This document shows positions 16,106-24,716 of a stretch of 64,000 nt of DNA, piece after piece. This stretch comes from a virus, in the IMG/VR virus record IMGVR_UViG_3300044692_000046, positions 31,149-95,148 of that record; one strand, given 5' to 3'. Numbering within the stretch: the stretch's first letter is position 1; the number at the start of each line of letters is the position of its first letter. The notes beneath the pieces are model-generated. The model did not search any database and was not told where the DNA came from. It saw only the letters and a list, made by a program, of their open reading frames with translations. The translations under genes were made by a program, and so were the position numbers.

Positions 16106-17515
16106 TCAGATGGAGCTCACGATGCCGTGGCCCCGGCCCACGTACTTCGGACCCCGCAGAGCGAGGGCCGTGTCCGTGACCAGCGCGAACGGCAGGGTGT
16201 CGGGGCTGGTGACAGTCGGCGCCAGCGGGATCACCTGCATGTCCCGGGTGTACGGGCGGACCATGAAGTTCGGGTCCCGCGGGATCAGGTAGATGTCCTC
16301 GACCGGGTTCGCCGAGCCGTTCAGGCGGGCGAACATGTTGCCGAGCACGCCGCCCGCGCCGACGCCCTGGTAGGCGGCGGCCTGCGCGGTGCCGGTGTTG
16401 CCGGAGGAGTTGGTCAGCAGCGCCGCGCCGGTGTCGATGATCGACGTGGTGGCGGTGCCGGTGGTGTCGAACGCGTCGACCACGCCCACGAACACCGGCG
16501 TGCCAGCCGCGCCCGTCGACCGGTACACCTTGTACAGGATCGGGGTGAGGCCGTCAGGGAAGTTCGTCGGCGTCGAGAACGACAGGGTGACGGTGCTGGT
16601 CGAGCCGGTGGTGGTCTGGGTGACCTCCGCGCTGGCCAGCGTCTCACCGAACCGGGCCACGACCGCCGACACCGAGTACCGGTAGGTCGCCGCCGCCAGC
16701 GTGCCGCCCGTGGTGGCGGTCGCCGTCGACACGGTGCTCATCGCCGTGGACCGGGGGCTCAGGAACGACGACTTCACCAGCGGGATGTCGCGGTAGGACG
16801 GCACGTTCAGACCGGCGGCGATCTCGACGGTCGGCGCCATGAACCGCTGCTGGTTGGTCAGCAGCTGCCCGACGCTGGACACCATGCGCGGCGACATCAC
16901 GAACATCCAGTCCGAGCCGATCGGCTGGCCGGCGTTGGTCTCCACCAGGTCGATGATCTCGTCGAGGTTCTTCAGGGCGAGGGTGCCGCCACCCGACGCC
17001 GACGCGTACTCGATCGCGTTGACGTAGGCGTTGGAGCCGGTGCCCTGGGAGAAGTTCGCGGCCAGGTAGTCTAGGCCGGAGCAGATCGGGTAGGCGCCGG
17101 CGCTGGTGGCGCCGTCGTTGCCCCACACGAACGCGTTCTCCACCGACCACAGCATCGACTGGACAGTGCCGTCGACTTCGAGCTGCCGCAGATCGCCCAC
17201 CAGGTCGCGGGTGACGGTCTGCGCGAAGCCGGTCACCGACCCGACGGCCTGGAACAGCCTGATGTTGTAGACGGCCTGCTCGTAGGTGGAGTTGCCGATC
17301 GGGCGGGCGCCGCCGTCGACCACGCCGCCGGCGTCGGGCCGGTTCACCCGGCGGTTGAAGAAGTACTGGGTGGAGCCCCACTGCTTGCTGGGCAGCGCGC
17401 GCAGCAGAGGCGCGTAGCGGCGCTGGTACTCCAGCAGGAGCGGGTCGATCTGCTTCTGGATCAGGGGGGTAACTGACGCCGCAGCGGTCAGAGCCTCCTG
17501 GAGTTCGGTGGGCAC
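16106..17515 (-). CDS. Major capsid protein with an inserted Ig/FnIII-like domain
   Basis: 469 residues. The N-terminal 250 residues and C-terminal 100 residues fit an HK97-fold capsid: a helical start (ELQEALTAAASVTPLIQKQIDPLLLEYQRR), a spine-like segment around 180-225 (LDEIIDLVETN..GSDWMFVMSPRMVSSVGQLL) and the ending EDIYLIPRDPNFMVRPYTRDM. Between about 262 and 370 lies a Ser/Thr-rich beta sandwich (TYRYSVSAVVARFGETLAS, YKVYRSTGAAGTPVFVGVV) resembling a fibronectin III/Ig-like domain, which would project from the shell. Preceded by protease/scaffold and followed by adaptor genes. Strong call on position and composition. Confidence 0.9.
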   Translation of the reverse strand: MPTELQEALTAAASVTPLIQKQIDPLLLEYQRRYAPLLRALPSKQWGSTQYFFNRRVNRPDAGGVVDGGARPIGNSTYEQAVYNIRLFQAVGSVTGFAQTVTRDLVGDLRQLEVDGTVQSMLWSVENAFVWGNDGATSAGAYPICSGLDYLAANFSQGTGSNAYVNAIEYASASGGGTLALKNLDEIIDLVETNAGQPIGSDWMFVMSPRMVSSVGQLLTNQQRFMAPTVEIAAGLNVPSYRDIPLVKSSFLSPRSTAMSTVSTATATTGGTLAAATYRYSVSAVVARFGETLASAEVTQTTTGSTSTVTLSFSTPTNFPDGLTPILYKVYRSTGAAGTPVFVGVVDAFDTTGTATTSIIDTGAALLTNSSGNTGTAQAAAYQGVGAGGVLGNMFARLNGSANPVEDIYLIPRDPNFMVRPYTRDMQVIPLAPTVTSPDTLPFALVTDTALALRGPKYVGRGHGIVSSI

Positions 17516-17536
17516 GAGAGGGTTCTCCTCACAATT

Positions 17537-17559
17537 CAGGCCCGCACGAGGCGGGCCTG
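17537..17559 (-). terminator. Hairpin 1 between capsid protease and major capsid
   Basis: Perfect 9-base-pair stem CAGGCCCGC / GCGGGCCTG around a five-base loop ACGAG. It is 21 bases upstream of the major capsid start on the coding strand. There is no T-run after it in the direction of transcription, so it may act as an attenuator, an RNA-stability element or a processing site that protects the capsid message, rather than a full stop. Confidence 0.6.
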
Positions 17560-17579
17560 CGAGTGGTCAGGGCATGACG

Positions 17580-17604
17580 AAGGCCCCGCGTCGGGCGGGG
17601 CCTT
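17580..17604 (-). terminator. Hairpin 2 between capsid protease and major capsid
   Basis: Perfect 10-base-pair stem AAGGCCCCGC / GCGGGGCCTT with a five-base loop GTCGG, 20 bases after the protease stop. Together with the neighbouring hairpin it fills the only sizeable gap in the head genes. Two GC-rich stems in tandem here are consistent with partial termination or mRNA end protection to raise capsid expression independently of the protease. Confidence 0.6.
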
Positions 17605-17624
17605 GGGGTGGCGCTGGACGGGGG

Positions 17625-19433
17625 CTACTGCTGGTCGGACGGTGCCACCGGGATCGGCGCCTGCTGGCCGATGCCCAGGTTCGCCCAGACGTCGCTGCGG
17701 TTCTTCCACAGCTCCTCGGGGGTCGGCTCCTTGCTGTCCGCCGACTCGGTGGTGCGGTAGCCGCGGCGCGGCGGCAGGCCGAAGTCTCGGCGCAGCTCGT
17801 CGCGCAGGTCGTCCTTGATCCCGCTCATCGCGTCCTTGACCGCCTCACGGGCCGTGGTGGCCACCTCCTGGGCCAGGTTCACCGTCTCGCTGGCGTCCGC
17901 CTTCGTGGTGCTCTCGGCGGTGATCGCCTGCTCCGTGGTGTCGCTGGCGCCGGGGGCCGGCGCGGTCTCGGTGCTGGTGGCGCTGGTGTCGGCGGCGGGG
18001 GCCGCCGGCTTGCCGACCGCGGCGAGCAGCTGCTGGAACTGGTCCGGGGTGAAGGTCACCACGGGCGTGTTCGCGGTGGGCTGCTCGGCCGGCTGGTCGG
18101 TGGTCTCGGAGGTGGCGACCGCCTCGGCGGCCTTGTCGGACTCGCTCACGGCGGTCTCCTCGGGGGTCGTTTCGGTCGTGGTGGTCTCCTCCGCCTGCGC
18201 GGGCGGGGAAGTCTCGGTGGCGGGCTGGGCGGCGGGCATGGTGGCCTCGGCCGTCTTCTGGTCGGCGCGCAGCTTCGCGGCGACCGCCTCGGCGATCTGG
18301 TCCACGGTCGGCGCCGCCGACTCCATGTCGTTGTCGTTGGGCGCCTCGCCCATGTCGCCGTCGGTGTCCGCCCCGGGTGCGCCCGGCACGTCGATGTCGG
18401 CGTCCATGTCCGGGTCCATCGCCTTCAGCGCCTGGCACGCCGCGTCCATCGCCGCCTTCGCGATGACCTCCAGCTCGCCGGACTCGATGCCGTCGTAGGC
18501 GTAGATGGAGATGTGGATCGGGCCGTTGTTCGCGCTGATCGAGAAGCCGGCGCGGCCGTCGTCGTAGCAGCACTCCTGCACCGGCTCGAACGTGGATTCG
18601 GCGGCGAGGGTCCGCGCGGCGGGGTCGGTCATGGTGGCGGTCTCCTTGCTCACCTGGACGCCGAAACCCTTCAGCGCCTTCACGATGCGGGCCTTGATGC
18701 GCTTGAGCTGTGTGGAGGTGTAGAGCTTGGCGTTGTCGGCCTGGTTGATGTAGGACCAGGCGGCCTTCGCCCGGGACTTGGTGTCCAGTGGGTAGCGCTT
18801 CTGCTTGTCCTTCTGGTAGCCCGGGTCGGCGTATGTGACGTTGCCGTAGGGCTTCTTGTTTGCCTCATCGGCAGTCACGTCGACCTCCTCGACGACCAGG
18901 GCGACGGTGGCGTCCACGGCTTCACTGATCAGTACCCGCGACTCCGCAGCCTCGGAAGCGGTCAGGTTCACGCTGTCCAGCCGCGAGGCTGGAACCCCCG
19001 GGAAGTGGGTGAAGTCCAGGGCGTTGATCTCCAGGTCGTCGCCGGTCTCGACCGGCTCCCCGTCGTGGTCGACCTGGCGGGTCGGGCCGAGCCACCAGCC
19101 GTAGATGGAGGTGTTGCGTAGCGGCCCCGACGTCTTCTTGTCACCGAGCAGCGCGGCGATGTCCTTGCCGGCCTGCGACGAGTACAGCTGCGCCTCGTAC
19201 TTCGCCGAGCCGTCACCGACCTGCTTGATCGCGGTGATGTGCCCGACGATGCGGGTCGAGTCGTCTCCGGCGCCGTGGTGGGAACGCATCACCACCGGCT
19301 CAGCGTCAGCATCCGCGAGCCGGGCCCGCATCCGCTCCACGGCCTTGCCGATGATCTCCTTGGTGTACAGGCGCCCGTTGCGGGACACACCCGGGGCGAG
19401 CATCGTGCCGGAGATGGTGCCAAGAACCCCCAT
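17625..19433 (-). CDS. Capsid maturation protease fused to scaffold
   Basis: 602 residues. Residues 1-180 form the protease part (ISGTMLAPGVSRNGRLYTKE; PVVMRSHHGAG with adjacent His; STRIVGHITAIKQ; GPLRNTSIYGWWLG; ALDFTHFPGVPAS). Around 205-265 is a DUF6582-type unit (KKPYGNVTYADPGYQKDKQK, LKRIKARIVKALKGFGV). The remaining 300 residues are acidic, Ala/Thr/Glu-rich and end in a predicted coil, as in internal scaffolds. The enzyme would cleave scaffold and capsid N-termini inside the prohead. Starts a few bases after the 150-residue virion protein stop. Catalytic Ser is not certain. Confidence 0.8.
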   Translation of the reverse strand: MGVLGTISGTMLAPGVSRNGRLYTKEIIGKAVERMRARLADADAEPVVMRSHHGAGDDSTRIVGHITAIKQVGDGSAKYEAQLYSSQAGKDIAALLGDKKTSGPLRNTSIYGWWLGPTRQVDHDGEPVETGDDLEINALDFTHFPGVPASRLDSVNLTASEAAESRVLISEAVDATVALVVEEVDVTADEANKKPYGNVTYADPGYQKDKQKRYPLDTKSRAKAAWSYINQADNAKLYTSTQLKRIKARIVKALKGFGVQVSKETATMTDPAARTLAAESTFEPVQECCYDDGRAGFSISANNGPIHISIYAYDGIESGELEVIAKAAMDAACQALKAMDPDMDADIDVPGAPGADTDGDMGEAPNDNDMESAAPTVDQIAEAVAAKLRADQKTAEATMPAAQPATETSPPAQAEETTTTETTPEETAVSESDKAAEAVATSETTDQPAEQPTANTPVVTFTPDQFQQLLAAVGKPAAPAADTSATSTETAPAPGASDTTEQAITAESTTKADASETVNLAQEVATTAREAVKDAMSGIKDDLRDELRRDFGLPPRRGYRTTESADSKEPTPEELWKNRSDVWANLGIGQQAPIPVAPSDQQ

Positions 19434-19436
19434 CGG

Positions 19437-19889
19437 TCAGCCCACCTGCCGGGCCACGATCGTCGCGCTGTAGACCGCTGACGCGCCGCCCGCGCCGATG
19501 GCCTTCACCGCGAGGGTGTCCGATGCGGCGGCCGACACAACCAGCACCGTGGGCTGCGGGAACGCGTTCGCGGTCGCCGGCATCAGGATCGGGTTGAGCA
19601 CGTCGACGGCGTTCTGCACCAGCTTCACGTTGTTGGCGTCGCCGGCCGCGACAGTGCCGGACAGGAACACCGAGACCGTGACCTCCCACATGCCGGCGGT
19701 CGGGATCGTCACGTTCCCCGCGACCGTTGCCCCCGCGGCGGGCGCTGTGGCGGTGCCGGACTTCTGCTGGGTGGCGTGCGAGTCGCGGGTCAGCGGCACG
19801 GGTGTGCCCGTGAACACCGGCAGCGAGCCGCCGACTGCGAGGGAGTTGCCGGTGTCGTCGACCAGCGTGACGACCGGGTTGTGAGGCAT
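19437..19889 (-). CDS. Structural beta-rich protein, possible capsid decoration
   Basis: 150 residues, almost all Ala, Val, Thr and Gly strands (GNVTIPTAGMWEVTVSVFLSG, VVSAAASDTLAVKAIGAGGA). It has the jelly-roll style of phage decoration or fibre-head domains, with a T-A-G-M-W strand that recalls the C1q-like proteins at 0.9-2.0 kb, but the similarity is loose. It lies between MuF-like protein and protease, where capsid-associated proteins are often found. Function inferred from composition and location. Confidence 0.6.
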   Translation of the reverse strand: MPHNPVVTLVDDTGNSLAVGGSLPVFTGTPVPLTRDSHATQQKSGTATAPAAGATVAGNVTIPTAGMWEVTVSVFLSGTVAAGDANNVKLVQNAVDVLNPILMPATANAFPQPTVLVVSAAASDTLAVKAIGAGGASAVYSATIVARQVG

Positions 19890-19897
19890 CGGTCCTC

Positions 19898-20821
19898 CTA
19901 GGCTGGGGCGAGGATGCAGCGGCAGCTGGGGTGCAGGGGCGGGCTGGGGGCGTTGAGGGGCGTGTACGGGGAGTTCGCCTCAGCGTCGTCGCAGGCCGGG
20001 CACACACGCGTGTCGCCCGCGGTGAGGAAGTTGACGGCCTGCACACCAGAAGCGAGGTAGCGGGCGGCCATGCCCGCCAGGTAGGCGGCGGAGATCGCGG
20101 TGTCGAGGTCCACGTGCAGGGAGCGTGGGTCGTCGAGGGTGTCGGACAGGTCCCCGTCGAGGCCGTCGTCGCCCGGCTCGTAGCCGTCGGCCGTCAACTC
20201 CCACGCCACCCGGTCGGAGGTGTGGTCGAGGATCCCGAACAGCAGCTGCTGAGCGGCGGCGTTCGCCTGATCGTCGTCGAGCCGGGGCACGTCCCCGCCG
20301 TCGAGACTCGCCGGGTCCACACCGGCCTGCTGGGCGACCAGTGCGAGCCCGGCGTCCCAGCCGTGCTGCTGCGCCGACCGCAGACCGGCCGCGACCACGG
20401 CCACCAGCGAGGCCCAGCCGGAGCGGCGGGCCAGCAGCATCAGTGCCGCGAGGATCGCCGCCGTGGCCTGCTGCTGGCGGCGCTGCCGGTCGTCGTCCGC
20501 CTCACCCAACCCGAGCAGCGTGCGCAGATGCTCGGCCAGAGCCGTGGTGTCGAGGTCGGCGAGCAGGTCCCGCCACGCCGTGCTGACGTCCGCGTCGACC
20601 TGCCGGTGGAGGGTTTCCCGTTTGGCGTAGATGTCCGCCCAGGTGCCTTCCAGCTCGCCCAGCTTGAGGGTGACCTCCAGGACATCCGGCTGGTCGGCGT
20701 GCTCGACTGCGAACTCGACCGCGGCGAGACAGCCGGCCTTGACCCGTTCGGTCATCGGACCGCCCGACGACGCCCAGCCCTGGGCGAACGCGGTGCGGGC
20801 GTACGGGACGATCGGGTGCAC
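19898..20821 (-). CDS. MuF-like minor head protein
   Basis: 307 residues. The C-terminal 50 residues carry the MuF signature: a helix (AISAAYLAGMAARYLASG), strands, CPACDDAEANSPYTP and the terminal LHPSCRCILAPA, in which the Cys-Pro-x-Cys and HPxCRC are diagnostic. The first 250 residues are a long helical region. MuF-type proteins are head components ejected or positioned near the portal during assembly. It follows the portal after a 25-codon gene, the usual order. Confidence 0.85.
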   Translation of the reverse strand: MHPIVPYARTAFAQGWASSGGPMTERVKAGCLAAVEFAVEHADQPDVLEVTLKLGELEGTWADIYAKRETLHRQVDADVSTAWRDLLADLDTTALAEHLRTLLGLGEADDDRQRRQQQATAAILAALMLLARRSGWASLVAVVAAGLRSAQQHGWDAGLALVAQQAGVDPASLDGGDVPRLDDDQANAAAQQLLFGILDHTSDRVAWELTADGYEPGDDGLDGDLSDTLDDPRSLHVDLDTAISAAYLAGMAARYLASGVQAVNFLTAGDTRVCPACDDAEANSPYTPLNAPSPPLHPSCRCILAPA

Positions 20822-20838
20822 CGCCCACCCCCGAAGCG

Positions 20839-20916
20839 TCAGCCGATTTGCTTGGAGATGAGCGGCAGCACATCCTGCGCGCGGGTTGGATGGCCGGGGT
20901 TCGTAGCACCGTTCAT
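20839..20916 (-). CDS. 25-residue peptide gene between portal and MuF-like gene
   Basis: A short open frame with strong translation signals: GGAGG ends four bases before an ATG that overlaps the portal stop as ATGA. The peptide is MNGATNPGHPTRAQDVLPLI then SKQIG. Its stop lies 17 bases before the MuF-like start. No family recognised. The signals suggest that it is really translated, either as a peptide or as a means of coupling portal and MuF-like translation. Confidence 0.55.
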   Translation of the reverse strand: MNGATNPGHPTRAQDVLPLISKQIG

Positions 20917-22526
20917 GACGCCTCCTTCGCCGGGTCAGGAAGCTCCCTCAGCGCCTGCCGGCGCCTCGCCCGGTACGTGTGCTGCCACGACTCGGACAGG
21001 CGGCGAGCGTCGCGCTGGTAGGCGTCCTCGCGGGGTGCTTTGCCCTGCGCGGCGTCGTCCGGACCGCCCGGCCGGTTATCGGGGGACTCGTCGTCCGAGG
21101 GCGGGTTGTCCTGCCCGGCGAATGGCTTCAGCACGTCCGGCACCGGGGCCGGCTCGGGCTTCTCCACGCTGATCGGCTCGCCCTGTTTCGGCTCGCTCGG
21201 CTCCAGCGCTGAGCCTTTCAGCTTGGCCGCCACGCCTGCCTTCGACATGGCCTCCATGTCCGACCACAGCACCAGGTTCTGCCGGTCCACCAGCACCGCC
21301 GCGTCACCGCCGTCGACTGGCGGTTCGCCGATCTCGTCGCGGTAGCGGTTCAGGACGTACGAGCCGTTGCGGAGCCGCATGTCGCGGATCTCCTCGACCA
21401 CCTTCGAGTCCCGGTAGTCGATCTCGTTGAACTCCAGGTGCCAGTCGGTGATCCCGAAGCCGACCTGCAGCAGGATGTAGTTCAGCTTCTCCAGCACGAG
21501 CGACTGCACCGGCAGGACCGTGTTCACCCGGAACGTCTTGTCCTGGCCTTCTGCCGTACCGCCGCCGAGGTTGCCGGACTCGATGATGCCCAGCTTCGCA
21601 GGCGGCACCCCGAAACAGGCGATGATCTCGTCCCGCAGCTGCTTCGACGCGGCCAGGTAGTCGGTGACCTTCCGCGGGTCCAGCACCGACACGGCGCCGT
21701 TCTTGGTGGTGATGACCGGCGTACCCACGGCCTTCGGGCCGAGGTTGAACACCCGGTACTTCTCCCGCCACTGCTGCACCTCGGGATCCTGGTAGGAGCC
21801 CAGGTCCACGTGCAGGCGCGGCGGGTCACCCTGCCGGAAGTTCTCCTTGATCGTCGCCTCGGTGAACAGCCACGCCGTCACCGGCAACAGCGCCTTCTGC
21901 GCTGGCGACACCCCGTACACGCCGCCCCGGGGGGCGTCGAGTGAGATGTGGATGACCTGCTCGGGCTTGAACTCGGCCTTACGCACCCCGTCCACGGCTT
22001 GCACGTAGCCGGACACCTCGCCGTGCTGGTCGGTGACCGCCGTCATCGTCGTCGCGTCCAGGGTGTACAGCGCGACCGGCTCACCCAGCAGCCACACCAC
22101 CTCGATGAACGCGTCCCCGAACAGCTTCAGGTCCGTGACCGTGTTGCGCAGCAGCTGGACCATGTCCTCACGCGGGTTGACGAACTTCATCAGCCGCGTC
22201 AGCCGCTGCACCACCGGAGGCTGCGGCGGCACCTTCCCTTCGGGAACGTCGTTGTCGTACACCACCTGCACGCCGCCGGCCGTCACCGTCCGGGCGATCA
22301 GATCGATCGGCGCCGACACCCACGGGCACGTCAGATACGCCTGGTGCAGCTGGGTGAGGATCTGCAGCCGCTCCTGCGACTCCGCGACCTGCGCTGTCGG
22401 GGAGGAAGCGCTGAGACTGACTCCGTACTCGAACCCGACCCGCTTCACCTGCGCCGCGCTCGGCTGCTCCGCCGGGGCGGCGAGCTTCTCCGACAGCCAG
22501 CGTCGCGCCCGCTCTACAGCGCCCAC
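20913..22526 (-). CDS. Portal protein
   Basis: 537 residues from GTG, overlapping the terminase stop by 13 bases. The central region has HK97-type portal motifs: PWVSAPIDLIARTVTAGG, LKLFGDAFIEVVW, EPVALYTLDATTM, VIHISLDAPRGGVYGVSPAQ, ACFGVPPAKLGI, SLVLEKLNYILL. The last 100 residues are a charged, proline-rich tail. Twelve copies form the DNA entry channel at one capsid vertex and bind the terminase. Length is at the upper end for the family because of the tail. Confidence 0.93.
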   Translation of the reverse strand: MGAVERARRWLSEKLAAPAEQPSAAQVKRVGFEYGVSLSASSPTAQVAESQERLQILTQLHQAYLTCPWVSAPIDLIARTVTAGGVQVVYDNDVPEGKVPPQPPVVQRLTRLMKFVNPREDMVQLLRNTVTDLKLFGDAFIEVVWLLGEPVALYTLDATTMTAVTDQHGEVSGYVQAVDGVRKAEFKPEQVIHISLDAPRGGVYGVSPAQKALLPVTAWLFTEATIKENFRQGDPPRLHVDLGSYQDPEVQQWREKYRVFNLGPKAVGTPVITTKNGAVSVLDPRKVTDYLAASKQLRDEIIACFGVPPAKLGIIESGNLGGGTAEGQDKTFRVNTVLPVQSLVLEKLNYILLQVGFGITDWHLEFNEIDYRDSKVVEEIRDMRLRNGSYVLNRYRDEIGEPPVDGGDAAVLVDRQNLVLWSDMEAMSKAGVAAKLKGSALEPSEPKQGEPISVEKPEPAPVPDVLKPFAGQDNPPSDDESPDNRPGGPDDAAQGKAPREDAYQRDARRLSESWQHTYRARRRQALRELPDPAKEAS

Positions 22527-24007
22527 GGGTCACCCCCGTTCAGCACTGGGAAGCCGCCGATGGAGGGCACAGGCGCATGAATCGCGTGCGGGTTGGTGGC
22601 CTGCGGATCGAGGGTGGTAGTCGACACCTCCCCGTCCTCCGGGAAGTGGAACCGCGACTCGGTGCCCAGGTTCGTCAGCAGGTAGCGCAGCGCGTCTGGG
22701 GCGTGGTCCTCGGAGTTCGTGTCCGCGTCCTCCGGGTTACCGGTTGTCGCGTGCGGTAGCGCCGCCAGCGTCCGGATCAGATTCGAGCAGGTGCGGAACA
22801 CGTGCAGCTTCGGGCACTTCTCCCAGCCCTGCGCCCGGTGATGCGGACACGCCGGCGCCTCAGCCAGGTAGGAGTGGATGCGCTGCCAGCCGATCACCCG
22901 CGACCCCGGGCCCTTACCGGCGGCAGTCAGCGGCACACCCTCGTCGGCGTAGACCTCCGCGATGGGTTTCGCGTCGCCTCTAGTTGCCCACATGGCGTCG
23001 TCGGCGAACCGGCCCGCGATGCTCTCCCCGTCAGCCTCGGCCGCGAGGATTCGCTTCGCCTGCTCCGACTCGCCCACCTGCACGTCGTACAGCTCGCGGT
23101 ACACCCAGACGCGGCCGTCCTCGTCGACAGCACCCCACAGCACCGCCCACGGCTTCGAGAAACCCCAGTCCAGGCCGTTGTAGCGGCGCCACGAGCCGGC
23201 CAGCGGGATCGGGTTGAGGGTGTGCCGGTCGTAGCGCCACTCCCCGAACACCTGACCCGCGAACTGGTCCCAGTCGCCGTCACGCATCGCCGCCCGGCGC
23301 TGCGGATCCGGGATCGAGTCCAGCCGCTTGAAGTACCCGTCGTCCAGGTGCGGATTGTCGGTGGCCTTCGCCTGGATGAACCGCACCGACAGGCCGTTGT
23401 CGTCGGTAACGACCTGCTTGCCGTGGTCGGTGGCGTCGATGTAGCGCAGCTTCACCTGCCCGTGCGACGGGCCGCCCGGGTTGCAGGTGGAGCGCACCCC
23501 GATCACCGGCACCGTGCCGTCGGAGCGGATCCGCTCGAACCGCAGAATGTCGATCACGCCCGGCGGCATCAGCGTCGCCTCATCCACCAGCAGCAGCTGA
23601 TACTGGCCGCCCTGCCGGCGAGACGCGTCCGTCACCGACTCCAGGTACCGGAACCGGATCAGCGACCCGTTCGGGAACCGCAGCTCCCGCTCCGTGCCGT
23701 TCCAGCGCGCACCCAACGCCTCCGCGTAGCCGAACTTCCCCAACGTCGGGAAGATCGACTCGTTGAGTTCGTCGTAGGTCCGGCGCACCAGCAGCACCCG
23801 CATCTGCGGGAAGCGGGCCGCCGCCCTGATGCCCTCGGCTACGATCGCGACGCTTTTACCGCCGCCGGCCGCGCCGCCGTACAGCACGTCGAACTCGGTC
23901 GCGGCATGAAACTCGGCCTGCCGCTCCGACGGGGCGTAGCCGATCTCGGCGAACACATCGACTGCGGCGAGGCGGTCCTGGTCCCGCCGCTGCTTCTCCA
24001 ACTGCAA
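22514..24007 (-). CDS. Terminase large subunit
   Basis: About 497 residues from the start used here. Walker A GGAAGGGKS lies at 44-52 and Walker B LLLVDE at 138-143, with the coupling motif STCNP about 30 residues later. The C-terminal nuclease part has GLDWGFSKPWAVLWG, RFADDAMW and SEDHAPDALRYLL, giving the acidic metal ligands of the RNase H-like domain. It cuts and translocates DNA into the prohead. The start is uncertain: the frame is open up to a TTG at 24091, which would overlap the small subunit by 83 bases; TTG at 24007 or 24001 and GTG at 23956 are alternatives. Confidence 0.92.
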   Translation of the reverse strand: MQLEKQRRDQDRLAAVDVFAEIGYAPSERQAEFHAATEFDVLYGGAAGGGKSVAIVAEGIRAAARFPQMRVLLVRRTYDELNESIFPTLGKFGYAEALGARWNGTERELRFPNGSLIRFRYLESVTDASRRQGGQYQLLLVDEATLMPPGVIDILRFERIRSDGTVPVIGVRSTCNPGGPSHGQVKLRYIDATDHGKQVVTDDNGLSVRFIQAKATDNPHLDDGYFKRLDSIPDPQRRAAMRDGDWDQFAGQVFGEWRYDRHTLNPIPLAGSWRRYNGLDWGFSKPWAVLWGAVDEDGRVWVYRELYDVQVGESEQAKRILAAEADGESIAGRFADDAMWATRGDAKPIAEVYADEGVPLTAAGKGPGSRVIGWQRIHSYLAEAPACPHHRAQGWEKCPKLHVFRTCSNLIRTLAALPHATTGNPEDADTNSEDHAPDALRYLLTNLGTESRFHFPEDGEVSTTTLDPQATNPHAIHAPVPSIGGFPVLNGGDPWAL

Positions 24008-24008
24008 C

Positions 24009-24542
24009 CTACGAAGCCGCTCCAGGCGTTCCAGCTTCAGAGCGGCCAAGCTCTGCGGAGAGTCGGCTGATCTCGGCGTCGATCGCGTCAAGGCTCAACA
24101 CCTCAACCTTCGACGGCGCGTCCAGCCCCAGCAGCTTCGCCCGCCGCTCCTGGATCTTCAGCAGCCGGTCGATGGCGTTGAGGACCGGCGCGTCGTCCTC
24201 CAGCGGCACCCCGTCGTCGCTCTTAACGACCCGGCCCTGCGACACGTGAATGTGGGTGCGTTCCAGCACCTTCAGCGCCTCGCGGGTCAGCCGGTCCAAC
24301 TGGGCGAGCTGGATCTGCCGGACCTCCTCGGCCGGCTCCCGGACCGTGTCCGCCAGGGCCCGCTGCACGGCCTTGCGAGCCGCCGACCGGTTGGCGAAGT
24401 TGAGTTGGTCTGCGATGTGCTGGTAGCTTGCCCCGCAGGCCCGAAGCTGTGCTGCCTCAGCATCCCGCCGCGCCGTATCGGCTGTTCGGGTGTACCGGCC
24501 GTTGTGTCCTCGGCCTGGGGTGTCCTTGGTTGTGGTGGCCAT
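24009..24542 (-). CDS. Terminase small subunit
   Basis: 177 residues. A helix-turn-helix near 30-62 (RACGASYQHIADQLNFANRS) is followed by long helices (EEVRQIQLAQLDRLTREALKVLE; PVLNAIDRLLKIQERRAKLLGLDAPSKVEV). The LLKIQERRAKLLGLDAP motif is typical of terminase small subunits of this class. It recognises the packaging site and regulates the large subunit. It is the first gene of the leftward virion module, starting 174 bases from the divergent lipoprotein gene. Confidence 0.85.
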   Translation of the reverse strand: MATTTKDTPGRGHNGRYTRTADTARRDAEAAQLRACGASYQHIADQLNFANRSAARKAVQRALADTVREPAEEVRQIQLAQLDRLTREALKVLERTHIHVSQGRVVKSDDGVPLEDDAPVLNAIDRLLKIQERRAKLLGLDAPSKVEVLSLDAIDAEISRLSAELGRSEAGTPGAAS

Positions 24543-24716
24543 CCGACACCACCGATTCTCACTCTGCGTCGATCTTTTCGGGATCGGGGTGGTCTCAGCC
24601 CGGGAATCCGGAGCACTCGGCGCTACGGTCGGTGATCTGCGGCGCCGTTCGGATGTCCGCTGCCTCAGCCGTTCGCCCCATGTCGTACCGAACCGGGCAG
24701 GTCGTACGGTGCGGCC
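24543..24716. promoter_or_regulatory. Divergent intergenic region between terminase and lipoprotein gene
   Basis: This 174-base gap separates the leftward virion operon from the rightward lipoprotein gene. On the plus strand TACGGT (24705-24710) lies exactly six bases before the lipoprotein ATG, the layout of a leaderless actinobacterial promoter. A perfect 7-base direct repeat GTCGTAC occurs at 24682-24688 and 24701-24707, 19 bases apart, covering the expected -35 and -10 positions, so it could be an operator. I could not identify a convincing leftward promoter by eye. Confidence 0.5.

Noticed and set aside
12417-24070. Other long plus-strand frames (12417-14060, 17508-19121, 22802-24070)
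   Set aside because: All lie antisense to well supported virion genes and show no family motifs.
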